Positions 8,827 to 16,896 of a stretch of DNA of 64,000 nt are shown here, in pieces. Each line of letters opens with the position of its first letter. The first letter of the stretch is position 1. The notes under the pieces are model-generated. The model did no database searches, had not been told where the DNA came from, and saw only the letters and a program-made list of their open reading frames with translations. The stretch comes from an uncultured Oscillospiraceae bacterium (GTDB lineage Bacteria > Bacillota > Clostridia > Oscillospirales > Oscillospiraceae), in assembly GCA_934589525.1 (NCBI GenBank), contig CAKTOB010000009.1, positions 1 to 64,000 on the forward strand, in the 5' to 3' direction. The position numbers were made by a program, and so were the translations under genes.

Positions 8827-8852
8827 GAGGAGCGGCCCGATGACCGCTCCTC
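8827..8852 (+). terminator. intergenic hairpin between cobW operon and rarA
   Basis: Perfect 9-bp stem (8827-8835 with 8844-8852) and 8-base loop, no T-run after it. May be a weak terminator or mRNA stabiliser. It also covers the ATG at 8840, arguing against that codon as the rarA start. Confidence 0.5.
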
Positions 8853-8878
8853 AAAGCGTCTTGGAAAGGAGGCAGCCT

Positions 8879-10141
8879 ATGTATCAGCCCTTGGCAGACC
8901 TGCTTCGGCCGGAAACCCTGGATGATGTGGTGGGGCAGGAGCATATACTGGCAAAGGGTGCGGTGCTGCGCCGACTGATCGAATCCGGAAACATCCCCAA
9001 TATGGTGTTTTACGGCCCCAGCGGCACCGGCAAAACCACCGTCGCCAATATCATCGCCAAGCAAACCAACAGAACTTTGTATAAGCTGAACGCCACCACC
9101 GCCTCTACTGCGGATATTCGGGAGATCACCGCCCAGCTGGATACCTTTATGGCACCCAACGGGGTGCTGCTGTACCTGGACGAGATCCAGTCCTTTAATA
9201 AAAAACAGCAGCAATCCCTGCTGGAGTACATCGAAAACGGTAAAATCACCCTCATCGCCTCCACCACGGAAAATCCCTATTTTTATGTTTTTAACGCCAT
9301 TCTCAGCCGGTCTACGGTGTTTGAGTTCAAGCAGATCAGCAGGGAAGCGGCATTGAAAGCGGTCCTTCGGGCGGTGACCTTTATGGAAAAGCGCACGGGA
9401 CTTACCGCCAAGCCCCAGGACGGGGTTCTGGAGTATATCGCGGGAGCCAGCGGCGGGGACCTGCGGAAATCCATGAACGCCATTGAGGTCCTGTTTTCCG
9501 CCGCGGTCCCCCAGGGCACGCAGCTGCCGCTTACCATGGAGGATGCCGTGGCGGTGACCCAGAAAAGCGCCATGCGGGCAGACCGGGACGGGGACAATTA
9601 TTTTGACCTGCTTTCCGCCCTGCAAAAGTCCATCCGCGGTTCCGACCCGGATGCGGCCTGCCACTATCTGGCCCGGTTGCTGGAAGCGGGGCAGTTACAG
9701 TCCGCCTGCCGAAGATTTATGGTCATTGCGGCAGAGGATGTGGGCCTTGCCTATCCCATGATCATTCCCATTGTAAAATCCTGCGTGGATATGGCATTGA
9801 TGCTGGGAATGCCGGAGGCCCGCATCCCTCTGGGTGATGCGGCGGTTCTGATGGCTACCTCCCCCAAATCCAACTCCGGCCACATTGCCCTGGATGCGGC
9901 ATTGGCGGATGTGCAGAAGGGGCTGGGGGGCACCTTCCCCCGACATCTGCAAAATGTACACGCCTATACCTTTACCCAGGAGCGGTCCCAGGGGTATCTG
10001 TATCCCCACGACTATCCCAACCATTGGGTGGCCCAGCAGTATCTCCCTGATGACCTGGTGGGCACCCACTACTATACCTATGGACCAAACAAGCTGGAAC
10101 AGGCGGCAAAACAGTATTGGGATGCCATCAAAAAGGAGTGA
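8879..10141 (+). CDS. rarA: replication-associated recombination protein A (RarA/MgsA)
   Basis: 420 aa from ATG 8879, with AAAGGAGG 6 bases upstream; the upstream ATG at 8840 sits in a hairpin. AAA+ ATPase of the clamp-loader clade: MYQPLADLLRPETLDDVVGQEHI, Walker A GPSGTGKTT, Walker B LYLDEIQSF, sensor SRSTVFEFK, then the MgsA C-terminal region with AEDVGLAYP and the closing HYYTYGPNKLEQA. Acts at stalled or damaged replication forks. Length is typical of the family. The ribosome site of the next gene overlaps its end. Confidence 0.95.
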   Translation: MYQPLADLLRPETLDDVVGQEHILAKGAVLRRLIESGNIPNMVFYGPSGTGKTTVANIIAKQTNRTLYKLNATTASTADIREITAQLDTFMAPNGVLLYLDEIQSFNKKQQQSLLEYIENGKITLIASTTENPYFYVFNAILSRSTVFEFKQISREAALKAVLRAVTFMEKRTGLTAKPQDGVLEYIAGASGGDLRKSMNAIEVLFSAAVPQGTQLPLTMEDAVAVTQKSAMRADRDGDNYFDLLSALQKSIRGSDPDAACHYLARLLEAGQLQSACRRFMVIAAEDVGLAYPMIIPIVKSCVDMALMLGMPEARIPLGDAAVLMATSPKSNSGHIALDAALADVQKGLGGTFPRHLQNVHAYTFTQERSQGYLYPHDYPNHWVAQQYLPDDLVGTHYYTYGPNKLEQAAKQYWDAIKKE

Positions 10142-10146
10142 GGGAT

Positions 10147-10332
10147 ATGGATATTCAGGTAAACGATGTTCTGACCATGAAAAAAGCCCACCCCTGCGGG
10201 GAAAAACGCTGGGTGGTCCTGCGCACCGGTGCGGATTTCCGGCTGAAATGTCTGGGCTGCGGCCACGAGTTGATGACGCCCCGCTTTAAGGCGGAGAAAA
10301 ACATCAAGTCCGTGGAGCGTCCGGAAGCTTAA
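10147..10332 (+). CDS. DUF951 family small protein
   Basis: 61 aa. The start MDIQVNDVLTMKK is preceded by AAAGGAG within the end of rarA. Pattern HPCG...W.V.R.GADFRLKC.GCGH is the DUF951 signature, with three Cys suggesting a small beta/zinc-ribbon-like fold. The family is widespread in Firmicutes and of unknown function. Co-transcribed with rarA; terminator directly after. Confidence 0.85.
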   Translation: MDIQVNDVLTMKKAHPCGEKRWVVLRTGADFRLKCLGCGHELMTPRFKAEKNIKSVERPEA

Positions 10333-10350
10333 AGTTTTATACCATACAAC

Positions 10351-10389
10351 AAGGCGGTAGTCTGCGAAGGGCGCAGGCTGCCGCCTTTT
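10351..10389 (+). terminator. intrinsic terminator of rarA operon
   Basis: Long stem AAGGCGG.AG.CTGCG / CGCAG.CT.CCGCCTT with T4 after; arms 10351-10366 and 10372-10387. Confidence 0.75.
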
Positions 10390-10547
10390 GTGAAATCTAT
10401 GACGCTTCCCTCCGAGGCCGAGGACTCCGGACGGAACTTGCGGCGAACCGACGCTCCGGCTCCGACGGCATTCTTGCAGGCGGGCAATTATAATGGGAGC
10501 ACAAAGGAAAACGGAGGGCCGCTTCTCATTGCGCTGTCTGGGAGGGG

Positions 10548-11318
10548 ATGGGTATGTATCTGGACCTTGTGATGCTTCTGAACTTTGCGGTGGACTACCT
10601 GCTGCTCTTTGCTTCTGCCCGGCTCTCTGGCCTGGAGCCCGGGCGGAAGCGCCTTTTGAGCGCGGCGGTGCTGGGGGCAGCCTACAGCGGAGGCTGCTTG
10701 GTGCCCGGTTTTGAATTTTTGGGAGGGATGCTTTGGCGTGTGCTGTTTCTGATTCTTCTGGGCATGCTGGCCTTTGGGTGGCGGGAGAGTGCCTGGCGGC
10801 AGACAGGGGTATTCTTGCTGCTGAGTCTGTCACTGGGCGGTATGGCAGAGCTGGCAGGAAAAACCGGGCCGGGGCCCTTGCTTCTGTGCGCGGGGCTTTT
10901 GTGGCTGGCCTGTACGTTGCTGCTTCGGGGAAGCCTTTCGGCCCGGCGACTGGTATCTCTGGACATTGCGGAAAACGGGGTCACGCTGCATCTGACGGCC
11001 TTGAGAGATACGGGAAACACCCTTCGGGACCCCATTACGGGAGAGCAGGTGCTGGTGATCGGGCAGGAGGATTGCCAGCGTTTGACAGGGCTTACCCGGC
11101 AGGAGCTGGAAGCGCCACTGGACACCCTGACGAAGCCGCCCATCGGGGGATTACGGTTGATCCCTTACAGAAATGTGGGAGCCCAGGCGGGAATGCTGCT
11201 GGGAATGCGATTTCAGGAGGTCTTTTTAGGGGGCAGGCGGCAGCCGTCCATTGTGGCCTTTGCCCCCGGCAGGGTCGGAGGAGCGGACTATCAGGCGTTG
11301 GTGGGAGGTACTTTATGA
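10548..11318 (+). CDS. spoIIGA: sporulation sigma-E processing peptidase SpoIIGA
   Basis: 256 aa. Five predicted N-terminal membrane segments (about residues 1-130) followed by a cytoplasmic aspartic-protease-like domain carrying the ALRDTGNTLRDPITGEQV motif with the catalytic Asp in DTG. SpoIIGA sits in the mother-cell septal membrane and cleaves pro-sigma-E after a signal from the forespore. Its stop codon overlaps the sigE start (ATGA), the usual coupling. About 50 residues shorter than the Bacillus protein, as is common in Clostridia. A preceding in-frame ATG gives MGMYL; either Met could be used. Confidence 0.93.
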   Translation: MGMYLDLVMLLNFAVDYLLLFASARLSGLEPGRKRLLSAAVLGAAYSGGCLVPGFEFLGGMLWRVLFLILLGMLAFGWRESAWRQTGVFLLLSLSLGGMAELAGKTGPGPLLLCAGLLWLACTLLLRGSLSARRLVSLDIAENGVTLHLTALRDTGNTLRDPITGEQVLVIGQEDCQRLTGLTRQELEAPLDTLTKPPIGGLRLIPYRNVGAQAGMLLGMRFQEVFLGGRRQPSIVAFAPGRVGGADYQALVGGTL

Positions 11319-12019
11319 TGTTTTGGCAGCGAATCACCGACTGGCTTTTGGGAAGAGAGCAAGTGCTTTATTACATCGGAGGCAGCGACATTCTTCCGGC
11401 ACCGCTGAAAGGGGAGGCGGAACGGGCAGCCATTGAGGGGCTGGCCAGGGGAGAAGAGGCCGCAAGGCAGACCCTGGTAGAACACAATCTGCGGCTGGTG
11501 GTTTATATCGCCCGGCGTTTTGACAGCGGGGGAACCAACTTGGAAGACCTGATCTCCATCGGCACCATTGGTCTGATGAAGGCCATCAGCACATATCGGA
11601 TGGATAAAAATATCAAACTGGCCACCTATGCCTCCCGGTGCATTGAAAATGAGATCTTGATGCATATGCGCAAAATCTCCAACCAGAAGGCGGAGGTTTC
11701 CCTGGACGAGCCCATCAATCTGGACGGAGAGGGCAATGAGCTGCTGCTGTCAGACATTCTGGGAACCGGGGAGGAAGACATCCTGGCCCCGCTGGAGGCT
11801 GCGGCAGACCTGGCTATGCTCCGGCAGTCCCTATTGGAGCTCTCCGCCCGGGAGCGGGAAATCGTGGATATGCGCTACGGTCTGGGGGGCGGACAGGAGC
11901 TGACCCAGAAGGAGGTGGCGGCCCGCCTGGGCATCTCCCAATCCTATATTTCACGGCTGGAAAAAAGGATCATGGGCAAGCTTCGAAAGGCTTTTCTGAA
12001 GCAAATGAGTTGCGCTTAG
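11315..12019 (+). CDS. sigE: RNA polymerase sporulation sigma factor SigE
   Basis: 234 aa from ATG 11315, with GGGAGG 6 bases upstream; a longer open frame upstream is only read-through inside spoIIGA. A short pro-sequence (WQRITDWLLGREQVLYYIGGSD) precedes region 2 (RRFDSGGTNLEDLISIGTIGLMKA...TYASRCIENEILMHMR) and region 4 (QELTQKEVAARLGISQSYISRLEKR). Early mother-cell sigma factor made inactive and cut by SpoIIGA. sigG, which often follows, is not here; rex follows instead. Confidence 0.96.
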   Translation: MMFWQRITDWLLGREQVLYYIGGSDILPAPLKGEAERAAIEGLARGEEAARQTLVEHNLRLVVYIARRFDSGGTNLEDLISIGTIGLMKAISTYRMDKNIKLATYASRCIENEILMHMRKISNQKAEVSLDEPINLDGEGNELLLSDILGTGEEDILAPLEAAADLAMLRQSLLELSAREREIVDMRYGLGGGQELTQKEVAARLGISQSYISRLEKRIMGKLRKAFLKQMSCA

Positions 12020-12063
12020 ACAAACGCTTATAATTCTATCAAAAAATTTTATGTTCAAGCCGC

Positions 12064-12092
12064 TTGTAAATCCTCATAGAAGATGATATAAT
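12064..12092 (+). promoter_or_regulatory. promoter of rex
   Basis: TTGTAA (12064-12069), 17-base spacer, TATAAT (12087-12092). Predicted transcription start near 12099. Confidence 0.75.
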
Positions 12093-12098
12093 CCCTAT

Positions 12099-12129
12099 AA
12101 AAATATATCGATAGAAAAATATATCGATA
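12099..12129 (+). repeat. two 15-bp direct repeats at the rex transcription start
   Basis: The 15-mer AAAAATATATCGATA occurs at 12099-12113 and again at 12115-12129, one base apart (period 16). Each contains the palindrome TATCGATA. They lie at about +1 to +31 of the rex promoter, an operator-like location. They do not look like the usual Rex site TTGTGAA-N-TTCACAA. Confidence 0.7.
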
Positions 12130-12149
12130 CACGAGGAGCGAAGATCAAG

Positions 12150-12794
12150 ATGGAACGTGACGTAAAGGTGTCCAAGGCGGTTTTGAAACGGCTTCCGGGG
12201 TATCTTGCTTATTTAAAAAGCCTGCCGGATTCGGCCCCGGCCAATATTTCCGCGACTGCCTTGGCCAATGCCCTGGACATGGGCGAGGTCCAGGTCCGAA
12301 AGGATCTGGCCATTGTGTCCGACGGCGGCCGCCCCAAGGTGGGCTATCAGAGAGAAGCGCTGATTGACGACATTGAGCAGTTTTTGGGCTATGACAACTC
12401 TACCGACGCGGTACTGATCGGTGCCGGAAAACTGGGCCTTGCATTAATGGCCTATTCCGGGTTTGAAGCCTACGGTCTCAATATCCAGGCTGCCTTCGAT
12501 GTAAAACCGCCTATGGAAAAAACGGAAGACGGCCAGCCCATTTATCCCATTGCAAAGCTGGAGCATTACTGCAAGCTTCATAAGGTGCTGATGGGCATTA
12601 TTACAGTCCCGGCCGGTGCGGCCCAGGAAGTGGCGGACCAGCTGATCGCCGGAGGGGTCAAGGCGATTTGGAACTTTGCCCCCACCCATTTGGACGTGCC
12701 CCCCAATATTCTGGTGCAGAATGAGAACATGGCAACCTCTTTGGCGGTCCTATCTGTGCATCTGCGGGCGGCCATGAAGGAAGAAAAAATGTGA
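12150..12794 (+). CDS. rex: redox-sensing transcriptional repressor Rex
   Basis: 214 aa. N-terminal winged helix (residues about 1-80: SATALANALDMGEVQVRKDLAIV) and C-terminal Rossmann domain for NAD(H) with VLIGAGKLGLALMAY (about 92-106). The C-terminal swapped helix region FAPTHLDVP...QNENMATSLAVLS is characteristic. Rex senses NADH/NAD+ and represses fermentation and NADH-oxidation genes. Length typical. Own promoter with tandem repeats upstream. Start codon is preceded by GAGGAGCG about 10 bases upstream. Confidence 0.95.
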   Translation: MERDVKVSKAVLKRLPGYLAYLKSLPDSAPANISATALANALDMGEVQVRKDLAIVSDGGRPKVGYQREALIDDIEQFLGYDNSTDAVLIGAGKLGLALMAYSGFEAYGLNIQAAFDVKPPMEKTEDGQPIYPIAKLEHYCKLHKVLMGIITVPAGAAQEVADQLIAGGVKAIWNFAPTHLDVPPNILVQNENMATSLAVLSVHLRAAMKEEKM

Positions 12795-12813
12795 TCCATA
12801 TATAAAAGTACAT

Positions 12814-12854
12814 AAAAAGGACCTGAGCGGAACGCATCTGCTCAGGTCCTTTTT
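12814..12854. terminator. bidirectional terminator between rex and glnS
   Basis: Perfect 15-bp stem (12814-12828 with 12840-12854) with A5 at the left and T5 at the right, so it works for rex (+) and glnS (-), which converge. Confidence 0.9.
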
Positions 12855-12870
12855 GAAGTTCACGGTTTGA

Positions 12871-14550
12871 TTACTTGCCGGGCTTGAAGCTGTCCTTCAG
12901 ACTGACGGAGCGGTTGAAGACCAGATGGTCAGGGCTAGAGTCCTTGCTGTCGGGGCAGAAGTAGCCCAGACGCATGAACTGATAGCTTTCCGGGGCCTTG
13001 GCGTCTTTCAAAGAGGCCTCTGCCTTGCAGCCCTGGAGTACTTCCAGAGAATGGGGATTCAGGCAGGCCAGGAAGTCCTTACCGGCGGCATCGGGATCGG
13101 GGTCGTCAAAGAGGTTGGAATACTGGCGAACCTCTGCCTCCACGCAGTTGTTGGCATCCACCCAATGGATGGTAGCACCCTTGATCTTCCGGCCGTCAGC
13201 AGGGTCGCCGCCCTTGCTCTCCGGGTCGTAGGTGGCCAGAACCTCGGTGACATTGCCGTTTTCGTCGGTAACACAGCCGGTACACTGGATCACATAAGCA
13301 CCCTTCAGGCGGCACTCCGGTCCGTTGGGGTACAGACGCTTGTACTTGGGAATGGGCTGGGCCAGAAAATCGTCTGCCTCGATCCAAAGATCTCTGGAGA
13401 AGGTGATCTCCCGGGAGCCGGCCTCAGGGTCGTTGGGGTTGTTTTCTACCAGGAAGGTCTCGCTCTGACCCTCGGGGTAATTGGTAATGGTAAGCTTGAC
13501 GGGCTTCAGAACGGTCATGACCCGCTTGGCGGTTTCGTTCAGGTCCTCCCGCAGACAGTGCTCCAGGAAGGCAAACTCAATGGTGTTGGGAGATTTGGCC
13601 ACACCCACCCGGTCGCAGAAATTGCGGATGGAGGCGGGGGTATAGCCCCGGCGGCGCAGGCCGCAGAGGGTGGGCATCCGGGGATCGTCCCAGCCGGATA
13701 CATAGCCGTTTTCAACCAGGGCCCGGAGCTTCCGCTTGGAGAGCACCGTGTGGTCGATGCCCAGCCGGGCAAATTCGATCTGCCGGGGGTGGTTGGGGAC
13801 GGAAACATGCTCGGTGACCCAGTTGTACAGAGGCCGGTGGTTCTCAAATTCCAGGGAGCACAGGGAGTGGGTGATGCCTTCCAGAGCGTCCTGAATGGGA
13901 TGGGCAAAGTCATACATGGGGTAGATGCACCACTTGTCCCCCTGGCGGTGGTGGTGCATATGGCGGATCCGATAGATTACGGGGTCACGCATATTGAAGT
14001 TGCCGGAGGCCAGGTCGATTTTGGCCCGGAGGGTATACTTGTTGTCCTCAAATTCCCCGGCCCGCATCCGGGCAAACAGGTCCAGGCTTTCCTCTATGGG
14101 ACGGTCCCGGTAGGGGGAGACGGCGGGAGTGTTCAGGTCGCCGCGGTACTCTTTGAACTGCTCAGGGGTCAGCTCGCAGACATAGGCCAGGCCCTTCTTG
14201 ATGAGCTCCACGGCAAACTCATAGTCCTTTTCAAAGTAATCGGAGCCGTAGAAGAACCGATCGCCCCAGTCAAAGCCGAGCCAGTGAATATCCTCCTGAA
14301 TGGCCTCGACGAACTCCACGTCCTCTTTGGTGGGGTTGGTGTCGTCCATACGCAGATTGCAGATGCCGCCGAATTTTTCGGCAGTACCAAAGTCAATGAT
14401 CAGGGCCTTGCAGTGGCCGATGTGCAGATACCCGTTGGGTTCCGGCGGAAACCGGGTGTGAACGGTTTTCCCGGCAAACTGCCCGCCGGGGGCAATATCT
14501 TCTTCAATAAAGGCATGAATGAAATTTTTGCTTTCCGTGATTTCAGCCAT
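12871..14550 (-). CDS. glnS: glutaminyl-tRNA synthetase
   Basis: 559 aa class I synthetase. HIGH box at residues 43-46 (PEPNGYLHIGH), KMSKS counterpart VLSKRKL, GlnRS-type QDDAL-region equivalent, and two beta-barrel anticodon-binding domains at the C-terminus. Charges tRNA-Gln directly with glutamine. Most Firmicutes lack GlnRS and use transamidation by GatCAB, but many Oscillospiraceae carry a transferred glnS; the length and motifs fit that group. Monocistronic, with consensus promoter at 14591-14619. Confidence 0.95.
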   Translation of the reverse strand: MAEITESKNFIHAFIEEDIAPGGQFAGKTVHTRFPPEPNGYLHIGHCKALIIDFGTAEKFGGICNLRMDDTNPTKEDVEFVEAIQEDIHWLGFDWGDRFFYGSDYFEKDYEFAVELIKKGLAYVCELTPEQFKEYRGDLNTPAVSPYRDRPIEESLDLFARMRAGEFEDNKYTLRAKIDLASGNFNMRDPVIYRIRHMHHHRQGDKWCIYPMYDFAHPIQDALEGITHSLCSLEFENHRPLYNWVTEHVSVPNHPRQIEFARLGIDHTVLSKRKLRALVENGYVSGWDDPRMPTLCGLRRRGYTPASIRNFCDRVGVAKSPNTIEFAFLEHCLREDLNETAKRVMTVLKPVKLTITNYPEGQSETFLVENNPNDPEAGSREITFSRDLWIEADDFLAQPIPKYKRLYPNGPECRLKGAYVIQCTGCVTDENGNVTEVLATYDPESKGGDPADGRKIKGATIHWVDANNCVEAEVRQYSNLFDDPDPDAAGKDFLACLNPHSLEVLQGCKAEASLKDAKAPESYQFMRLGYFCPDSKDSSPDHLVFNRSVSLKDSFKPGK

Positions 14551-14590
14551 ATGGAAACTTCCTCTCTAAGTGTTGCTTCAATAATGTGGT

Positions 14591-14624
14591 ATTATAACCC
14601 ATTTCCCCTTTGATTGCAATCAAA
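14591..14624 (-). promoter_or_regulatory. promoter of glnS with 16-bp palindrome over the -35
   Basis: Minus strand TTGCAA (14614-14619), 17-base spacer, TATAAT (14591-14596). A perfect palindrome TTTGATTGCAATCAAA (14609-14624) covers the -35, which suggests a repressor or activator site. No T-box leader is present. Confidence 0.7.
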
Positions 14625-14689
14625 ATTTATGGGTGCGGGGGAATTTGCCGGGGCTTTGTGAAATAATTACGAATTCTTAAATTTAGTGG

Positions 14690-14718
14690 TTGTCAATTTG
14701 CCATTTTTACGCTAAAAT
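14690..14718 (+). promoter_or_regulatory. promoter of the pyrH-frr block
   Basis: TTGTCA (14690-14695), 17-base spacer, TAAAAT (14713-14718), about 60 bases before the pyrH start. Confidence 0.7.
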
Positions 14719-14778
14719 AGAGTCGATGCCATGCGGGGCTGTGGGTGCCCCCGTGGGAAAGAGAAGGAGTGATACGAT

Positions 14779-15498
14779 TTGTCTCAAATCAAATACAAAC
14801 GAATTCTGCTGAAGCTCAGCGGTGAGGCCCTGGCCGGTGACCAGCATCGGGGCCTTGATTATAGTGTGATCCATCCGGTGTGCGAAGCCATCAAGGAATG
14901 CCACGAAAAGGGCGTCCAGATCGGCCTTGTGATCGGCGGCGGCAACTTCTGGCGGGGCGTAAAGGACGGCGCGGACAAAATGCAGCGCTCCCACGGCGAC
15001 GCCATGGGCATGCTGGCAACCGTCATGAACTGCATCGCCATGGCCGACGCTCTGGAGCAGCACGGTGTTCCCGCCCGGGTGCTCAGTGCCGTGGAAATGA
15101 ACAAGTTCGCAGAGTATTTTACCCGGGACACCGCAGACCGCTACCTCAACGAGGGGAAGGTGGTGCTCTTCGCCGCCGGTACCGGCAACCCCTATTTCTC
15201 CACCGACACCGGTGCGGTGCTGCGGGGTGTTGAAATCGAGGCCGATGCCATCCTCATGGCCAAGAACGTGGACGGTATCTACTCTGCCGACCCCAATGTG
15301 GACCCCTCTGCCGTGAAATTTGACGAGCTGACCTATGATGAAGTCCTGGCCCGTCATCTGAAAGCAACGGATACCACCGCAATGACCCTGGCAATGGACA
15401 ACCACATGACTCTTGTTTGCTTTGCCCTGGCAGATCCCAGCAATATCCTCCGCGTTGTAAGCGGAGAGAAAATTGGAACCATCGTAAAGGAGGACTAA
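14779..15498 (+). CDS. pyrH: UMP kinase
   Basis: 239 aa amino-acid-kinase fold: KRILLKLSGEALAG (phosphate loop), VIGGGNFWRG, MGMLATVMN, and the C-terminal KNVDGIYSADPN. Phosphorylates UMP to UDP; in bacteria it is hexameric and regulated by GTP/UTP. The start is TTG at 14779, chosen because AAGGAG lies 9 bases upstream and the family N-terminus begins exactly there; no ATG is available. First gene of a co-directional block continuing into frr 3 bases later. Confidence 0.95.
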   Translation: MSQIKYKRILLKLSGEALAGDQHRGLDYSVIHPVCEAIKECHEKGVQIGLVIGGGNFWRGVKDGADKMQRSHGDAMGMLATVMNCIAMADALEQHGVPARVLSAVEMNKFAEYFTRDTADRYLNEGKVVLFAAGTGNPYFSTDTGAVLRGVEIEADAILMAKNVDGIYSADPNVDPSAVKFDELTYDEVLARHLKATDTTAMTLAMDNHMTLVCFALADPSNILRVVSGEKIGTIVKED

Positions 15499-15501
15499 TC
15501 A

Positions 15502-16056
15502 ATGAGCGTAGATTTCAGTGAATTTTCCAGAAAAATGGACCGGACCCTGGAGCATTTGGGGGAGGACTTCGATGCCGTTCGTGCCGGACGTGCGAACCCC
15601 AAGGTTCTGGACCGTATCAGCGTAGAATACTATGGCAGTGAGACCCCTCTCAACGGTGTTGCCACCATTTCCTCTCCGGACGCCAGAACCCTGGTGATCA
15701 CACCCTGGGATACCAAGCTGCTCAAAGAGATCCAGAAGGCCATTCAGATCTCCGACCTGGGCATCAACCCCCAGAACGACGGCCGGGTCATCCGGCTGGT
15801 ATTCCCCCAGCTGACGGAGGAGCGCCGTAAAGACCTGTCCAAGCAGGTCAAGCGCTACGCCGAGGACGCAAAGGTCGCCATGCGGAACATTCGCCGGGAT
15901 GGCATGGACTATGTGAAGAAGCTGAAAAAGAACGGTGAGATCACCGAGGATGACCAGAAGAAGGCAGAAAAGGACCTGCAGGATATGCTGGATAAGTATA
16001 TCAAGAAGGTGGATGCCGCTCTGGCCGCCAAGGACAAGGAACTGATGTCCATCTGA
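15502..16056 (+). CDS. frr: ribosome recycling factor
   Basis: 184 aa, the standard length. Recognisable segments: VRAGRANPKVLDRI, YYGSETPLNGVATISSPDARTLVI, PWDTKLLKEIQKAI, and the helical tail with ITEDDQKKAEKDLQ. Works with EF-G to split post-termination ribosomes. Preceded by AAGGAGG at the end of pyrH. Confidence 0.97.
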   Translation: MSVDFSEFSRKMDRTLEHLGEDFDAVRAGRANPKVLDRISVEYYGSETPLNGVATISSPDARTLVITPWDTKLLKEIQKAIQISDLGINPQNDGRVIRLVFPQLTEERRKDLSKQVKRYAEDAKVAMRNIRRDGMDYVKKLKKNGEITEDDQKKAEKDLQDMLDKYIKKVDAALAAKDKELMSI

Positions 16057-16059
16057 TTT

Positions 16060-16125
16060 TTATCCGCGGGCCGGTCTTTATGGCACCGGCTCGCGGATAA
16101 CATACTATGGGGCTTTGAAAGCCCC
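16060..16125 (+). other. two hairpins in the frr-uppS gap
   Basis: Hairpin 1: arms 16060-16075 and 16085-16100 (TTATCCGCG.GCCGGT with one mismatch). Hairpin 2: GGGGCTTT-G-AAAGCCCC at 16109-16125. Neither has a T-run. They may attenuate or stabilise the mRNA between the translation genes and the lipid genes. Confidence 0.5.
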
Positions 16126-16173
16126 CCAAAAATTGAGCGGACCTTATGGATCCGGTGAGAAAGAGGTGCTTGC

Positions 16174-16893
16174 ATGGCGCTCGAGAATGAAAATCTTCCG
16201 AAACCGCCCCGACATATCGCAATCATTATGGACGGCAACGGCCGGTGGGCAAAGAAGCGTGGGCTGCCCCGTACCGCCGGTCACAGCGCCGGTGCGGAGG
16301 CTTTTCGGAGAATCGCCAACTATTGCCGCAGCCTGGGCGTGGAATACCTGACGGTCTATGCTTTTTCTACGGAAAACTGGAAGCGGTCTCAGGAGGAAGT
16401 AGGGGGCATTATGCTGTTGCTGCGGAAGTATCTGGAGGAGGCCCTGCTGGACATGGAAAAAAACAGGGTCCGTTTTCGCTTCTTTGGAGATTTGTCCCGT
16501 TTGTCCCCGCAGCTGCAAAAGCTGTGCCGGGATGCAGAGAACCGTTCTGTAGAATATGACGTTCAGGTGAATTTCTGCCTGAATTACGGCGGCAGGGACG
16601 AAATCGTCCGGGCTGCCCGGGCCTTTGCCGCAGAGGTGGCCGCGGGGAAGCGTCAGCCCCAGGAGCTGACAGAAGGCCTATTTGATTCCTATCTGTATTC
16701 AGCCGGTGTGCCGGACCCGGAGCTCATTATCCGGCCCTCGGGGGAGATGCGAACCAGCAACTTCCTGCTGTGGCAGTCCGCTTATTCCGAGTACGTATTT
16801 ATGGATGTTCTGTGGCCGGATTTCGGGCCCCAGGACCTGGATAAGGCCATAGCGGAGTATCATCGGCGTAACCGCCGTTTTGGAGGCGTCTGA
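16174..16893 (+). CDS. uppS: undecaprenyl diphosphate synthase (isoprenyl transferase)
   Basis: 239 aa cis-prenyltransferase: HIAIIMDGNGRWAKKRGLPRTAGH with the Mg-binding Asp, YLTVYAFSTENWKR, NFCLNYGGRDEIVRA and PELIIRPSGEMRTSNFLLWQ. Condenses isopentenyl diphosphate onto farnesyl diphosphate to make the C55 carrier for peptidoglycan. Starts with AGAGGTGC upstream. Three bases separate it from cdsA. Confidence 0.96.
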   Translation: MALENENLPKPPRHIAIIMDGNGRWAKKRGLPRTAGHSAGAEAFRRIANYCRSLGVEYLTVYAFSTENWKRSQEEVGGIMLLLRKYLEEALLDMEKNRVRFRFFGDLSRLSPQLQKLCRDAENRSVEYDVQVNFCLNYGGRDEIVRAARAFAAEVAAGKRQPQELTEGLFDSYLYSAGVPDPELIIRPSGEMRTSNFLLWQSAYSEYVFMDVLWPDFGPQDLDKAIAEYHRRNRRFGGV

Positions 16894-16896
16894 CCC

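Noticed and set aside
6677..9664. A 995-codon open frame on the minus strand
   Set aside because: It runs antisense through the two CobW genes and rarA, is low-complexity (Met/Val runs opposite the His codons) and has no domain or ribosome site; a shadow of GC-rich codon use.
10733..11314. Long N-terminal extension of SigE
   Set aside because: Out-of-frame reading through spoIIGA; the ATG at 11315 has GGGAGG and matches the family start.
12925..14613. A 562-codon frame opposite glnS
   Set aside because: Complete antisense overlap with a clear GlnRS and no recognisable domain.
14551..14780. T-box leader for glnS
   Set aside because: The leader between the -10 and the start is under 50 bases and has no TGGNACCGCG-type motif.
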